Of a stretch of DNA of 12,059 nt, positions 1 through 6,251 are shown one piece after another (within the stretch, counting starts at the first letter, position 1; every line of letters begins with the position of its first letter). The notes beneath the pieces are model-generated. The model saw only the letters and a program-made list of their open reading frames with translations, was not told the origin of the DNA and searched no databases. The DNA is taken from NCBI GenBank assembly GCA_041742635.1, contig JBGSIF010000369.1, forward strand, positions 1 through 12,059, in the 5' to 3' direction. Both the position numbers and the translations under genes were made by a program. The stretch is from JTS-AC122 sp041742635 (GTDB lineage: Bacteria; Planctomycetota; Phycisphaerae; Phycisphaerales; UBA1924).

Positions 1-214
1 CCACCGGCACCACGATGTGCCGCGTGACGCCAAACGAAGCCGCGACACGCCGCGCGGCGTCGAGTTCCACCCGGTGCCGCTGCCCATAATCCACGCTCAG
101 CGCGACGCACTCCCCCCCACCACCACCCGCGCGCACAGCCATCGCCAGCACCGTCGCGCTATCCAGCCCGCCCGACAGCAACACCACCGCTTGCTTCGTC
201 GCCAGTCGATTCAT
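1..214 (-). CDS. queC: 7-cyano-7-deazaguanine synthase QueC (5' part only)
   Basis: The ATP-dependent QueC enzyme converts 7-carboxy-7-deazaguanine and ammonia to preQ0, the precursor of queuosine in tRNA, in the cytosol. Reading leftward from the ATG at 214 gives 71 codons, and the gene then runs off the window. The visible part has the PP-loop nucleotide-binding motif SGGLDS at residues 14-19, followed by SVDYGQRHRVEL at 40-51, which is highly characteristic of QueC, and then an Arg/Ala-rich helix. An in-frame GTG one codon upstream (217) is an alternative start. A GAGGA stretch lies roughly 11-14 bases before these starts. The gene begins 45 bases after the AIM24 stop on the same strand, so the two may be co-transcribed. 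A run of seven G (112-118) encodes a Gly-rich loop where related proteins are variable; it is also a possible slippage site. Family assignment is firm. The zinc-binding C-terminal half cannot be checked here. Confidence 0.93.
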   Translation of the reverse strand, partial: MNRLATKQAVVLLSGGLDSATVLAMAVRAGGGGGECVALSVDYGQRHRVELDAARRVAASFGVTRHIVVPV

Positions 215-259
215 CACATCGATCCATCATCCTCAACACCCCATCTCCCGATCCTCTCG

Positions 260-991
260 TTAGTCATCGTGCTGCATCAAGTCCTCTTCATACGGCTGGA
301 CGATCACAAACCCCTGCCCCTCGAACTTCATTTGAAAACTTTCGCCGCTGCCGCGGCCCAGCAACGTCTTGAACTGCATATCCGTCTTGTAGTCCGGGGT
401 GAGCGAGCCCGACCACGCCACCGTCGCCTGCGGGTCGGTAAAGACCGGCTGCCCCGGCTGCACCATGAGTGTCATCGGGCGATGATGCGTCGTGATTGCC
501 ATCAGCCCCGGCCCCGTCAGCCGAACGTTGAACAGCCCGCCGGACATCATCGCCGACAACTTCCGCATCATCGTGATCTCGTGCGGCACCCGCGGCTCGA
601 AGCACAGCAGGTCGTTCCCGTTCACGATGATCGATTCCCCCGCCGCCAGTTCCAGCACCGTGATGCGCTTGCCCTTGTCGGCTAAGAACAACGGCCCAGC
701 ACCCTTGGCCTTTGTCAGTTTCGCTCCCTCGCCCGACACGGCTTTCTTGAGCAGATTGCCTAGCCCCTGGCTCAACATCCCTTCTCGCTCAAAGGTGATG
801 TTGCCGCGGTACGCGACCATCGAACCCATCTTGATCCAAATCTCCGCGCCGCCGGCTCCGCCGAGATTAATCTGGAGCAGGTGATCTGATTCAAGTTCAA
901 AGAATCCCGCCCCACCGGCGCCCCCCGCTCCCACGGGCGTGGGCTTGTCGGCAGTATCTTTCAAAAACTCCGCAACGCTGAATCGTGCCAT
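260..991 (-). CDS. AIM24 family protein (DUF124)
   Basis: This 243-residue protein belongs to the AIM24/DUF124 family, named after a yeast mitochondrial protein; the biochemical role of bacterial members is not established. The family pattern is clear: MGSMVAYRGNITFE near residues 55-68, a Gly/Lys-rich stretch with KAVSGEG at 83-89, LELAAGESIIVNGNDLL at 113-129, FTDPQATVAWS at 184-194 and a C-terminal GRGSGESFQMKFEG motif (212-225) ending in VQPYEE (231-236). Residues 19-30 form a Gly/Ala linker between a short N-terminal helix and the beta-rich core. No signal peptide or membrane helix is seen, so it is probably cytosolic. The ATG at 991 is supported by AAGGAG (999-1004) seven bases upstream and a TACACT box just before that. 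queC follows 45 bases downstream. Length is normal for the family. Confidence 0.92.
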   Translation of the reverse strand: MARFSVAEFLKDTADKPTPVGAGGAGGAGFFELESDHLLQINLGGAGGAEIWIKMGSMVAYRGNITFEREGMLSQGLGNLLKKAVSGEGAKLTKAKGAGPLFLADKGKRITVLELAAGESIIVNGNDLLCFEPRVPHEITMMRKLSAMMSGGLFNVRLTGPGLMAITTHHRPMTLMVQPGQPVFTDPQATVAWSGSLTPDYKTDMQFKTLLGRGSGESFQMKFEGQGFVIVQPYEEDLMQHDD

Positions 992-1016
992 GCGTGTACT
1001 CCTTATCAGCGCTCAG

Positions 1017-1043
1017 AGTGTACCGCATCGTGACACCATCAAA
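1017..1043 (-). promoter_or_regulatory. Candidate promoter of the AIM24 gene
   Basis: On the minus strand, TTTGAT (1043-1038) is followed after 15 bases by TACACT (1022-1017). Transcription would start near 1010 and give a leader of about 19 bases that contains the AAGGAG ribosome binding site at 1004-999. The -10 box lies in the 9-base string CGGTACACT, which also occurs before prmC. The -35 spacing is shorter than the usual 17 bases, so only the -10 call has real weight. It lies between the sigma-gene terminator and the AIM24 start, where a promoter is needed. Confidence 0.4.
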
Positions 1044-1070
1044 TAAAAAACCCCCCAATCGCTCGGGGGG
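1041..1070 (-). terminator. Intrinsic terminator of the sigma factor gene
   Basis: Read on the minus strand, CCCCCC (1070-1065), an 8-base loop, GGGGGG (1056-1051) and then T6-A-T3 (1050-1041) form a compact GC hairpin with a U tract. It lies 84 bases past the sigma gene stop and just before the AIM24 promoter, so it separates the two same-strand genes. Confidence 0.88.
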
Positions 1071-1153
1071 ATGTGGGGTCGGTAGTGTGGAGTCGGTGCG
1101 GAAAGATCACTCGCGTGAGCCGCCGGAATTCACCGCCGAGGATACAAGAGCGA

Positions 1154-2314
1154 TCAGTCGGCGAGGAGCATGTGCTCGGGGGGATGGTTGGTGCCGCCGG
1201 ACGACGTCGACGGTCCATTTTCATCCCCGGCGTCGCCGTTCTCCTCGGCCTGCTTCGTGCCGAGGAAGTGCGTCTCCAGCGTCAGGCGAATTTTCTCCAT
1301 CGCTTTGTTCTGGATCTGACGCACGCGCTCCTTGGTGACGCCGATGATCTGCCCAACCTGTTCGAGGGTCATCGGTTTTTCGGTATCGCCCGATTCCAGC
1401 CCGAAGCGGTGCTCGATCACGGTGCGCTCGACATCGGTCAGGTCCGCACGATTATCAAGCACGATGCGTTTGACCTCTTCCGCCGCGTCCTTCTCGAACG
1501 TCGATCGCTTGGTCTCGAGGAAGTTGGACTTCTCGAGTTTGGGATCGAAATCCGTGGGGAATCGCTGACGATACTTCGACAGTTTCATTCCCTGTCGGCT
1601 GAAGGCTTTCAAAATCGCGCGGCAGGCATAGGTCGAAAACTTGTACCCTCGGCCCGCGTCGAACTTATCGACCGCGCGAAGCAGTGCCATGTTCCCTTCG
1701 CTGACCAAGTCGGCGAAATCCACCTCGCTCATGCGAGTGCGCTTGGCCATCGCCAGCACGAGCGCGAGATTCGTCTCGGCAATCTGCTCCCGCACACGGT
1801 CAGAAATGCGGTACCACTTCAGCACATCGTCGGCCTGCTCGGGCGTCGGCTTCTTGGCCGCCGACTGCTCGATCTCCTGTTGCAACGTCCACACCCGGTA
1901 CCTCGCGTAGTTGAACTGATGAAACAGCACCTTTTCCTCGGCTCCAGTCAGGATCACCTGCTGCGCGCTCTTGACAGTGCGGCTCTTGCCGGGCGAAAGG
2001 TCGTCCATCACCGGGTGGTACCAACTGGTATCCGGCTTGGCAACATCGGGGGCTTCGTCGTAGATCTTGCCCTCGGCCTCAGGCTCGCGGAACGCCGGGC
2101 TGTCGATGAAATCCTGCTCCTGCGACAAAATCTGCGCGAGCAGTTTCTCGTCGTCCTTGCTGAGTGCTCGCTTTACGCGAACAGTCCCACTCCCGGTCGT
2201 TCCAGCAGTCATCTGCACCCGGCTGCGACGCCGATGCTGCTCAACTGGACTCGGTGCTTTTGCGGAAAGATTACTCATTATCATGTGTCGCTTTCGTGGA
2301 GCGCCATGCTCCAT
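1154..2314 (-). CDS. Sigma-70 family RNA polymerase sigma factor (group 1/2-like)
   Basis: This is a primary-like or group 2 sigma factor that directs RNA polymerase to promoters. In the 386-residue reading, a region 1.2-like helix (LTGAEEKVLFHQFNYARYR, 122-140) is followed by region 2: NLALVLAMAKR at 182-192, DLVSEGNMALLRAVDKFDAG at 202-221 (core binding) and the FSTYACRAI block at 226-234 (-10 recognition). Region 3 is short. Region 4 has the helix-turn-helix TLEQVGQIIGVTKERVRQIQ at 316-335 (-35 recognition). The last 35 residues are a polar tail that looks disordered. There is no large acidic 1.1 region, so it is probably not the housekeeping RpoD. The second aromatic of the usual FSTYAxWWI block is absent (CRAI). 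The start is uncertain: ATG at 2314, 2284 and 2278 are all in frame and none has a good Shine-Dalgarno. Ecological role cannot be read from the sequence. It is divergent from the superoxide dismutase gene, which may hint at stress but does not prove it. Confidence 0.93.
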   Translation of the reverse strand: MEHGAPRKRHMIMSNLSAKAPSPVEQHRRRSRVQMTAGTTGSGTVRVKRALSKDDEKLLAQILSQEQDFIDSPAFREPEAEGKIYDEAPDVAKPDTSWYHPVMDDLSPGKSRTVKSAQQVILTGAEEKVLFHQFNYARYRVWTLQQEIEQSAAKKPTPEQADDVLKWYRISDRVREQIAETNLALVLAMAKRTRMSEVDFADLVSEGNMALLRAVDKFDAGRGYKFSTYACRAILKAFSRQGMKLSKYRQRFPTDFDPKLEKSNFLETKRSTFEKDAAEEVKRIVLDNRADLTDVERTVIEHRFGLESGDTEKPMTLEQVGQIIGVTKERVRQIQNKAMEKIRLTLETHFLGTKQAEENGDAGDENGPSTSSGGTNHPPEHMLLAD

Positions 2315-2326
2315 ATGCTCAGATTA

Positions 2327-2340
2327 CCTGAATTCTCAGG
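2327..2340 (-). promoter_or_regulatory. Inverted repeat in the sigma gene leader
   Basis: CCTGA-ATTC-TCAGG (plus-strand reading) is a perfect 5-base inverted repeat with a 4-base loop, centred about 20 bases before the ATG at 2314. On the minus-strand transcript the 3' arm contains the only AGG-like Shine-Dalgarno near that ATG. The repeat could therefore be a translational control hairpin or a small operator, or be chance. Function is inferred only. Confidence 0.3.
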
Positions 2341-2366
2341 CGAATGAGGGCTTCGCTCTTTTTTTT
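2340..2366 (+). terminator. Terminator-like hairpin facing plus strand in the sigma leader
   Basis: GCGAA (2340-2344), a 7-base loop, TTCGC (2352-2356) and then CTC... followed by eight T (2359-2366) have the form of a weak intrinsic terminator on the plus strand. An overlapping alternative pairs 2346-2351 with 2355-2360. No plus-strand gene precedes it; the DNA to its left is antisense to the sigma gene. It might end an antisense transcript, or be an accident of an A/T-rich leader. Confidence 0.25.
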
Positions 2367-2417
2367 CCACTCAATTCAACAGATTCAGAACTTCGAGTCG
2401 TCAATATCGGAACAATG

Positions 2418-2445
2418 TTTATATTTGAATGCTACCAAAATACAA
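2418..2445 (-). promoter_or_regulatory. Candidate promoter of the sigma factor gene
   Basis: On the minus strand, TTGTAT (2445-2440), a 16-base spacer and TATAAA (2423-2418) resemble -35 and -10 boxes for the main sigma factor. A start near 2411 would give a leader of about 97 bases to the first ATG, and this leader would include the inverted repeat at 2327-2340. The region is A/T-rich, so chance matches are more likely here than elsewhere. Confidence 0.35.
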
Positions 2446-2677
2446 ACACAACAAGGTTGCTCCATCTAAAAATATACGGTCTGCGAGAAGAAAAGTTCCT
2501 CCATTAGACTTATTCTAAACTAGGAACCATTTCCAAGCACGAATCCGACCCGATTGGGCTTGACCCATGTCAATCCTTGTTCCAGATGGTGTATTGTCCC
2601 GCCGCACGAAGTTTTCGGACGCACGGCACCCACGATGCACGAACCGCACGCTCCCAACACAGTAAGCGGATACAAGA

Positions 2678-2748
2678 TACACTTTTCCATGCGGACCTGC
2701 AAGTAAGTATTCGTTTCCAGGGCAAGAAGATTTTGCGTTTTCTTGACA
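2678..2748 (+). promoter_or_regulatory. Alternative promoter elements upstream of sodA
   Basis: Two partial signals are visible. TACACT at 2678-2683 matches the -10 box seen before AIM24 and prmC but has no good -35. A perfect TTGACA lies at 2743-2748, but the sequence 16-18 bases further on (around 2766-2771) is a poor -10. Either would leave a leader of roughly 80-165 bases before the sodA ATG. I cannot choose between them from sequence. Confidence 0.2.
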
Positions 2749-2843
2749 AACCGAACATAACACGATCGATCCGTTGGTTTTCCCACAGTTTTCACCGTAG
2801 TTTCCACATTCTCACACCGCCCGTCGGCCTCTCCCCTGACACC

Positions 2844-2850
2844 AAAGGAG
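2844..2850 (+). promoter_or_regulatory. Ribosome binding site that fixes the sodA start
   Basis: AAAGGAG lies five bases before the ATG at 2856. The open frame runs back to 2577, but this strong Shine-Dalgarno and the exact fit of the family N-terminus (MPFTLPTLPY) place the true start at 2856. Confidence 0.85.
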
Positions 2851-2855
2851 CATCC

Positions 2856-3497
<642 letters not shown>

Positions 3498-3517
3498 CAG
3501 TCCTTGCCCGTCGATCA

Positions 3518-3529
3518 CGCCGATCGGCG
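3518..3529. repeat. 12-base perfect palindrome between sodA and the small gene
   Basis: CGCCGATCGGCG is perfectly self-complementary and is flanked on each side by another CGATC. It lies 21 bases after the sodA stop and 31 bases before the small-gene start. It could be an RNA hairpin that shapes the bicistronic message or a protein site. In GC-rich DNA such a palindrome may also be chance. Confidence 0.35.
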
Positions 3530-3559
3530 CACGATCATTCATCACACCGGAGCACGTTC

Positions 3560-3718
3560 ATGTCGCAGCGCAAGGTCATCCCGCACACCCTCGTCGTGGT
3601 GTGGTTGGTGCTGCCCGTGGTGGTTGTCGCGTTGTTGTGGTTCCTGTTTCTCGAACCCGCTCGCCATCGCTCCAAAGCGCCGACGGATGCTACTGAAGCA
3701 CCGTCTGCCAACAACTGA
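3560..3718 (+). CDS. 52-residue single-pass membrane protein, unknown function
   Basis: The predicted protein begins MSQRKVIPHT, has a strongly hydrophobic segment at about residues 10-31 (rich in Val, Leu and Trp), a short basic stretch (ARHRSK, 34-39) and a polar Thr/Ala/Pro tail. The ATG at 3560 has GGAG (3549-3552) seven bases upstream. The gene starts 62 bases after sodA and stops about 60 bases before a strong terminator, so it is most simply the second gene of a sodA transcript. By the positive-inside rule, basic residues on both sides of the helix leave the topology open. I do not recognise a family. It may be a real small membrane protein; the ribosome binding site, the placement and the membrane-segment composition argue for that over a chance frame. 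Confidence 0.7.
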   Translation: MSQRKVIPHTLVVVWLVLPVVVVALLWFLFLEPARHRSKAPTDATEAPSANN

Positions 3719-3778
3719 CGCTGTGCGTGTCGGCACACAACAACACGTTTCTACCAGCGCATCCTGATCGATTTGACC

Positions 3779-3816
3779 AAGCGCCACCCGCTCACCACGG
3801 CTGGCGCTTATTTTTT
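3779..3816 (+). terminator. Intrinsic terminator of the sodA unit, abutting asnB
   Basis: AAGCGCCA (3779-3786) pairs with TGGCGCTT (3802-3809). Inside, CCG (3788-3790) can pair with CGG (3798-3800) past one C-C mismatch. A and six T (3811-3816) follow, giving a strong plus-strand terminator. The last T is also the final base of the asnB stop codon on the other strand. In the minus direction the hairpin has no T run, so it is at best a weak terminator for asnB. Confidence 0.88.
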
Positions 3817-6008
3817 CATGCCCTCGGCGCTACGGATGACGGAACTCCAGCCATCCACTTCGCCCAGATCGAGAGCACGAGCAGCATGTACAGCCGCTGC
3901 GAGTGGTCCCGGCCCTTCCAAGGCCAGCGCGAGCCTTCGCCGGCGTCGTCGTGCTCTTTGAGCATCTGCCTCACGAACTTCATGTTGATCATGGCGTTGA
4001 TGCCGAGGGAGTCCGGCCCGAACGGTTCGGCGGAGTTGAGGTGATCCAGCAGCAGGTCGCGCATCCCGCCGTAGTTGGTGCGGAACCACTCGCCGATCGG
4101 GATGGCGAAGCCCATCTTGGGGCGATCGACGATCTCGGGCGGAAAATACTTGCGGGCGACGCTACGAAGGAGGCCTTTGCGCTGGCCACGAGGCATCAAT
4201 ACAAACGGATTGAGCGATAGCACTTCGTCCGCGAGTTCGCGTGCGAGAAACGGCGCACGCAGTTCGATCCCGACGGCCATCGCGGCCGTGTCGGTTTTAC
4301 GCAGCATGTCTCCCGGGAAATGCGAGAGCAACTCGACGCGCTGCGCCTGGGCCGCGCTCCGAGCGCGTGTCCCCGCAAGCGAGAGCGACTCATAGACCCG
4401 TCCCATCAGTGAATACCGATCGCCCGAATCAAAGATGGCCAGCAGGTCGGTGTAACCTTCGCCCTCTTCGGCCCGTGCCAATCTCGCGAGTTTGGACCAT
4501 TTGGATTTGGGGTGCGCCGCGTGACCGAGTTGAAGAAGCGGATTCAGGAACCACATACCCGCGAGTTCGAGCCACTTCGCCGCGGTGAACCGTTCGTACC
4601 CGAGGAAGAGTTCGTCCCCGCCATCACCCGATAGCAGCACCGTGGCGTGCTGCTTCGCCGCCACGCACGCCCAATACGTCGGCAGCAGCGAACTATCACC
4701 GAAGGGAAGCCCGAGTTGCTCGATAAGCATCACCAGATCACTGGCCGGGTCCGCGGACGCATCGATCGTATGGTGGTCAGAACCGATGATCGCCGCAACC
4801 TCCTGGGCATAAACGGATTCGTCGTACCTCGGATCCTGCATCCGGACACAAACGCTCGTGAGCGATTCGACCGCTCCTGATGCCATGAGCGATACAAGGG
4901 ACGAATCGACACCGCCCGACAGAAGGCACGCAATCGGTACGTCTGCTTCGAGCCGAGACGTAACCGCGCGATGGAGCAACAACTCGATCCGGTCGGCGAG
5001 CGACCCACCAGCGAGCGGAGCCGCCAGGCTCCGGCGGAACTCTCCCGGCGCCGTGCGCTTCCACTCCTTCTTCGCAACGTAATCCAGGTCGTCCCAGTCG
5101 TTCCCCGGCGCGAGCAGCACCGCCCCCGGGGGCACTTGGCTGATGTACGCCGCCGGCGTTCGCGTCGCGTGATACCCAAGTGAGATCCACTGCGCGACAA
5201 GCGCACCGTTCGGCAGAACGTGCTTTTGTCGACCGTCCGCGCCGAGAATCCCCACCAGCCCCGTCGCCGTGCTCGAGCACACCGTGAGCCGGCTTTCGTT
5301 GTCCATGTAAAAGTACAACGGCTTCTCTCCGAACCGATCTCGAAACCCCGCCAGCGTGCCCGCGGCCCCGTCCCATATCACATACGCACCCATCCCGTCA
5401 ATCCGGTCTCGCAGGTCCGCCCCCCACTGCCGCCACCCATGCACCAACACCTCCGTATCCGAATGACCCGTCGAGAACGTATGCCCCGCGGCCTGCAACT
5501 CCTGTCGCAGTTCACGGTGGTTGTAGATGCATCCGTTGAACACCACAGCGACGCGGCCTGAGCCGAACGGGCACACGCCCTCGGGCGGTGTGCACGAACT
5601 AGGTTGCCGCCCGTGTATGCGGGCGTCTCCCCCAGCGGCTTGCGCCGCTCCGCTCAGGTGGTCGTACTCCCCCGGCTCGTACAACCCCAGCCCATCGTAG
5701 ATTGTGTACCGGTCCGCGCCCGTCAGTACGCCCTGCCCCTTCCCCAGCGACATCATCGGCTGGTGCCCGCCCACGAGGTCGATGATCGCCAGCCGACGAT
5801 GCACCAGCGCGACATCGACCAGGCACCCGTCGGCCCGCATCACGCGGTCGCGGAAGCGGCCCGCGCCGTCCGGCCCGCGGTGCTTGATCGAGTCATCGAG
5901 GATGTCGAGCCAGCGTTCGGGGATGGCCTCCCACGGCGGGCGAGCGAGCATCTCGCGGGCTTCTTCGCCAGCGGGAGTAACACGCAGAATGCCGGCGATG
6001 CCGCACAT
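3816..6008 (-). CDS. asnB: Asparagine synthetase (glutamine-hydrolysing), long form with insertion
   Basis: AsnB makes asparagine from aspartate, ATP and glutamine-derived ammonia, in the cytosol. The 730-residue protein starts with Cys2, the nucleophile of the class II glutaminase domain, followed by RGPDG (44-48), RRLAIIDL (71-78), FNGCIYNHRELR (157-168), HSDTEV (182-187) and RFGEKPLYF (225-233). The synthetase domain has the PPi loop SGGVDSS (364-370), LLSGDGGDELFLGYERF (458-474), ELRAPF (582-587) and RPKMGFAIPIGEW (629-641). Typical AsnB proteins are about 550-650 residues. Much of the excess is an insertion at about residues 87-152, between the two glutamine-binding motifs. The usual NGEIYN motif reads NGCIYN. 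The ATG at 6008 must be the start, because Cys2 follows after maturation. It has no Shine-Dalgarno, and TACCCT lies five bases upstream. Related enzymes transfer amide groups in peptide or cell-wall pathways; with no such neighbours, asparagine synthesis is the default reading. Confidence 0.93.
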   Translation of the reverse strand: MCGIAGILRVTPAGEEAREMLARPPWEAIPERWLDILDDSIKHRGPDGAGRFRDRVMRADGCLVDVALVHRRLAIIDLVGGHQPMMSLGKGQGVLTGADRYTIYDGLGLYEPGEYDHLSGAAQAAGGDARIHGRQPSSCTPPEGVCPFGSGRVAVVFNGCIYNHRELRQELQAAGHTFSTGHSDTEVLVHGWRQWGADLRDRIDGMGAYVIWDGAAGTLAGFRDRFGEKPLYFYMDNESRLTVCSSTATGLVGILGADGRQKHVLPNGALVAQWISLGYHATRTPAAYISQVPPGAVLLAPGNDWDDLDYVAKKEWKRTAPGEFRRSLAAPLAGGSLADRIELLLHRAVTSRLEADVPIACLLSGGVDSSLVSLMASGAVESLTSVCVRMQDPRYDESVYAQEVAAIIGSDHHTIDASADPASDLVMLIEQLGLPFGDSSLLPTYWACVAAKQHATVLLSGDGGDELFLGYERFTAAKWLELAGMWFLNPLLQLGHAAHPKSKWSKLARLARAEEGEGYTDLLAIFDSGDRYSLMGRVYESLSLAGTRARSAAQAQRVELLSHFPGDMLRKTDTAAMAVGIELRAPFLARELADEVLSLNPFVLMPRGQRKGLLRSVARKYFPPEIVDRPKMGFAIPIGEWFRTNYGGMRDLLLDHLNSAEPFGPDSLGINAMINMKFVRQMLKEHDDAGEGSRWPWKGRDHSQRLYMLLVLSIWAKWMAGVPSSVAPRA
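5571..5649 (-). repeat. Palindrome-rich DNA inside asnB encoding the insertion
   Basis: Two hairpins lie within 79 bases of coding DNA. GCACACGCC (5571-5579) pairs with GGCGGTGTGC (5584-5593) with one bulge, and AGCGGC-TTGC-GCCGCT (5634-5649) is perfect. Between them is CGGGCGTCTC (5620-5629), which also occurs in the element between asnB and prmC. The encoded residues, about 120-146, are Ala/Gly/Pro/Ser/Cys-rich and look unlike a conserved domain. This could be an in-frame palindromic repeat insertion; that origin is an inference. Confidence 0.4.
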
Positions 6009-6013
6009 GCCGG

Positions 6014-6019
6014 AGGGTA
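6014..6019 (-). promoter_or_regulatory. Possible -10 box of asnB, consistent with leaderless mRNA
   Basis: On the minus strand TACCCT ends five bases before the asnB ATG, and no Shine-Dalgarno is present (the bases before ATG are CCGGC). If this is the -10 box, transcription would start at or next to the ATG. No convincing -35 is seen. GTATG/CATAC arms (6018-6022 with 6035-6039, approximately) flank the GC-rich stretch upstream. Confidence 0.25.
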
Positions 6020-6079
6020 TGTGCGCGCGGTGGCATACGCGGTTCGATCAGCACCGCACCTTCCACCGCACGGTCGGGT

Positions 6080-6203
6080 GTGACCAGATTTTTTCAGGAT
6101 CTAACGCGGACAGTGGACCGGGCGTCCCGCCCGGCGGCAATCAATCGACCAACAGCGGGCGAGACGCCCGTTCCACTCATTCGCTGGAAACAAATCTGGT
6201 CAC
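6080..6203. repeat. Nested palindromic element with 12-base terminal inverted repeats
   Basis: GTGACCAGATTT (6080-6091) is the exact reverse complement of AAATCTGGTCAC (6192-6203). The inside is also inverted: AGTGGACCGGGCGTC from 6112 and the reverse complement of 6162-6176 differ at only a few positions, and each inner arm is itself a small hairpin (CCGGGCG/CGCCCGG at 6118-6132 and CGGGC/GCCCG around 6156-6170). The whole could fold into one long hairpin or a cruciform. It fills most of the asnB-prmC spacer and has no coding capacity. No clear target-site duplication is seen at its ends. It resembles a small non-autonomous mobile element or an interspersed palindromic repeat. Copy number cannot be known from this window. 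Confidence 0.7.
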
Positions 6204-6218
6204 GCGCGCACAGTCGTG

Positions 6219-6245
6219 TTGTCCCCGCGTCCGCGCCGGTACACT
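6219..6245 (+). promoter_or_regulatory. Candidate promoter of prmC, suggesting a leaderless transcript
   Basis: TTGTCC (6219-6224), a 15-base spacer and TACACT (6240-6245) are followed after six bases by the GTG at 6252, so transcription would begin at the start codon itself. The same CGGTACACT string and 15-base spacing occur before AIM24. No Shine-Dalgarno exists in front of 6252, which fits a leaderless message. Confidence 0.35.
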
Positions 6246-6251
6246 TGTGCT

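Larger units (their letters stand above)
2315..2855. other. 541-base divergent intergenic region between sigma and sodA
   Basis: This spacer is clearly richer in A/T than its surroundings, above all at 2350-2520. I see no convincing gene in it. Its longest open frames, including the in-frame extension of sodA back to 2577, have no family-like features. It holds the separately listed sigma promoter, inverted repeat and plus-strand hairpin. It also contains a short hairpin sequence, TTGAC-CCAT-GTCAA (2560-2573), nested in GATTG/CAATC (2552-2575), and candidate sodA promoter boxes. No tRNA or known riboswitch fold was recognised. Confidence 0.6.

Noticed and set aside
17..685. Plus-strand open frame across queC and AIM24
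   Set aside because: It crosses two firmly identified minus-strand genes and is His/Arg/Pro-rich, as expected for an antisense frame.
1073..2347. Long plus-strand open frame opposite the sigma gene
   Set aside because: It is the antisense shadow of a well-conserved sigma factor; its Arg/His/Leu-rich composition has no domain features.
2577..2855. In-frame N-terminal extension of superoxide dismutase
   Set aside because: The extra 93 residues show no family likeness and have no ribosome binding site. AAAGGAG before 2856 and the family N-terminus fix the start there.
3816..6008. AsnB as part of a peptide or cell-wall amidation cluster
   Set aside because: Homologues can have such roles, but the neighbours here are sodA and prmC, with no biosynthetic genes; asparagine synthesis is the simpler reading.
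6080..6203. Bidirectional terminator reading of the palindromic element
   Set aside because: The flanking genes diverge from this spacer, so there is no transcript to terminate here. The long distance between arms and the nested symmetry fit a repeat element better.
6216..6251. Earlier GTG start for PrmC
   Set aside because: It adds an Arg/Pro-rich stretch without family match or Shine-Dalgarno and would place the -10-like box inside the gene.
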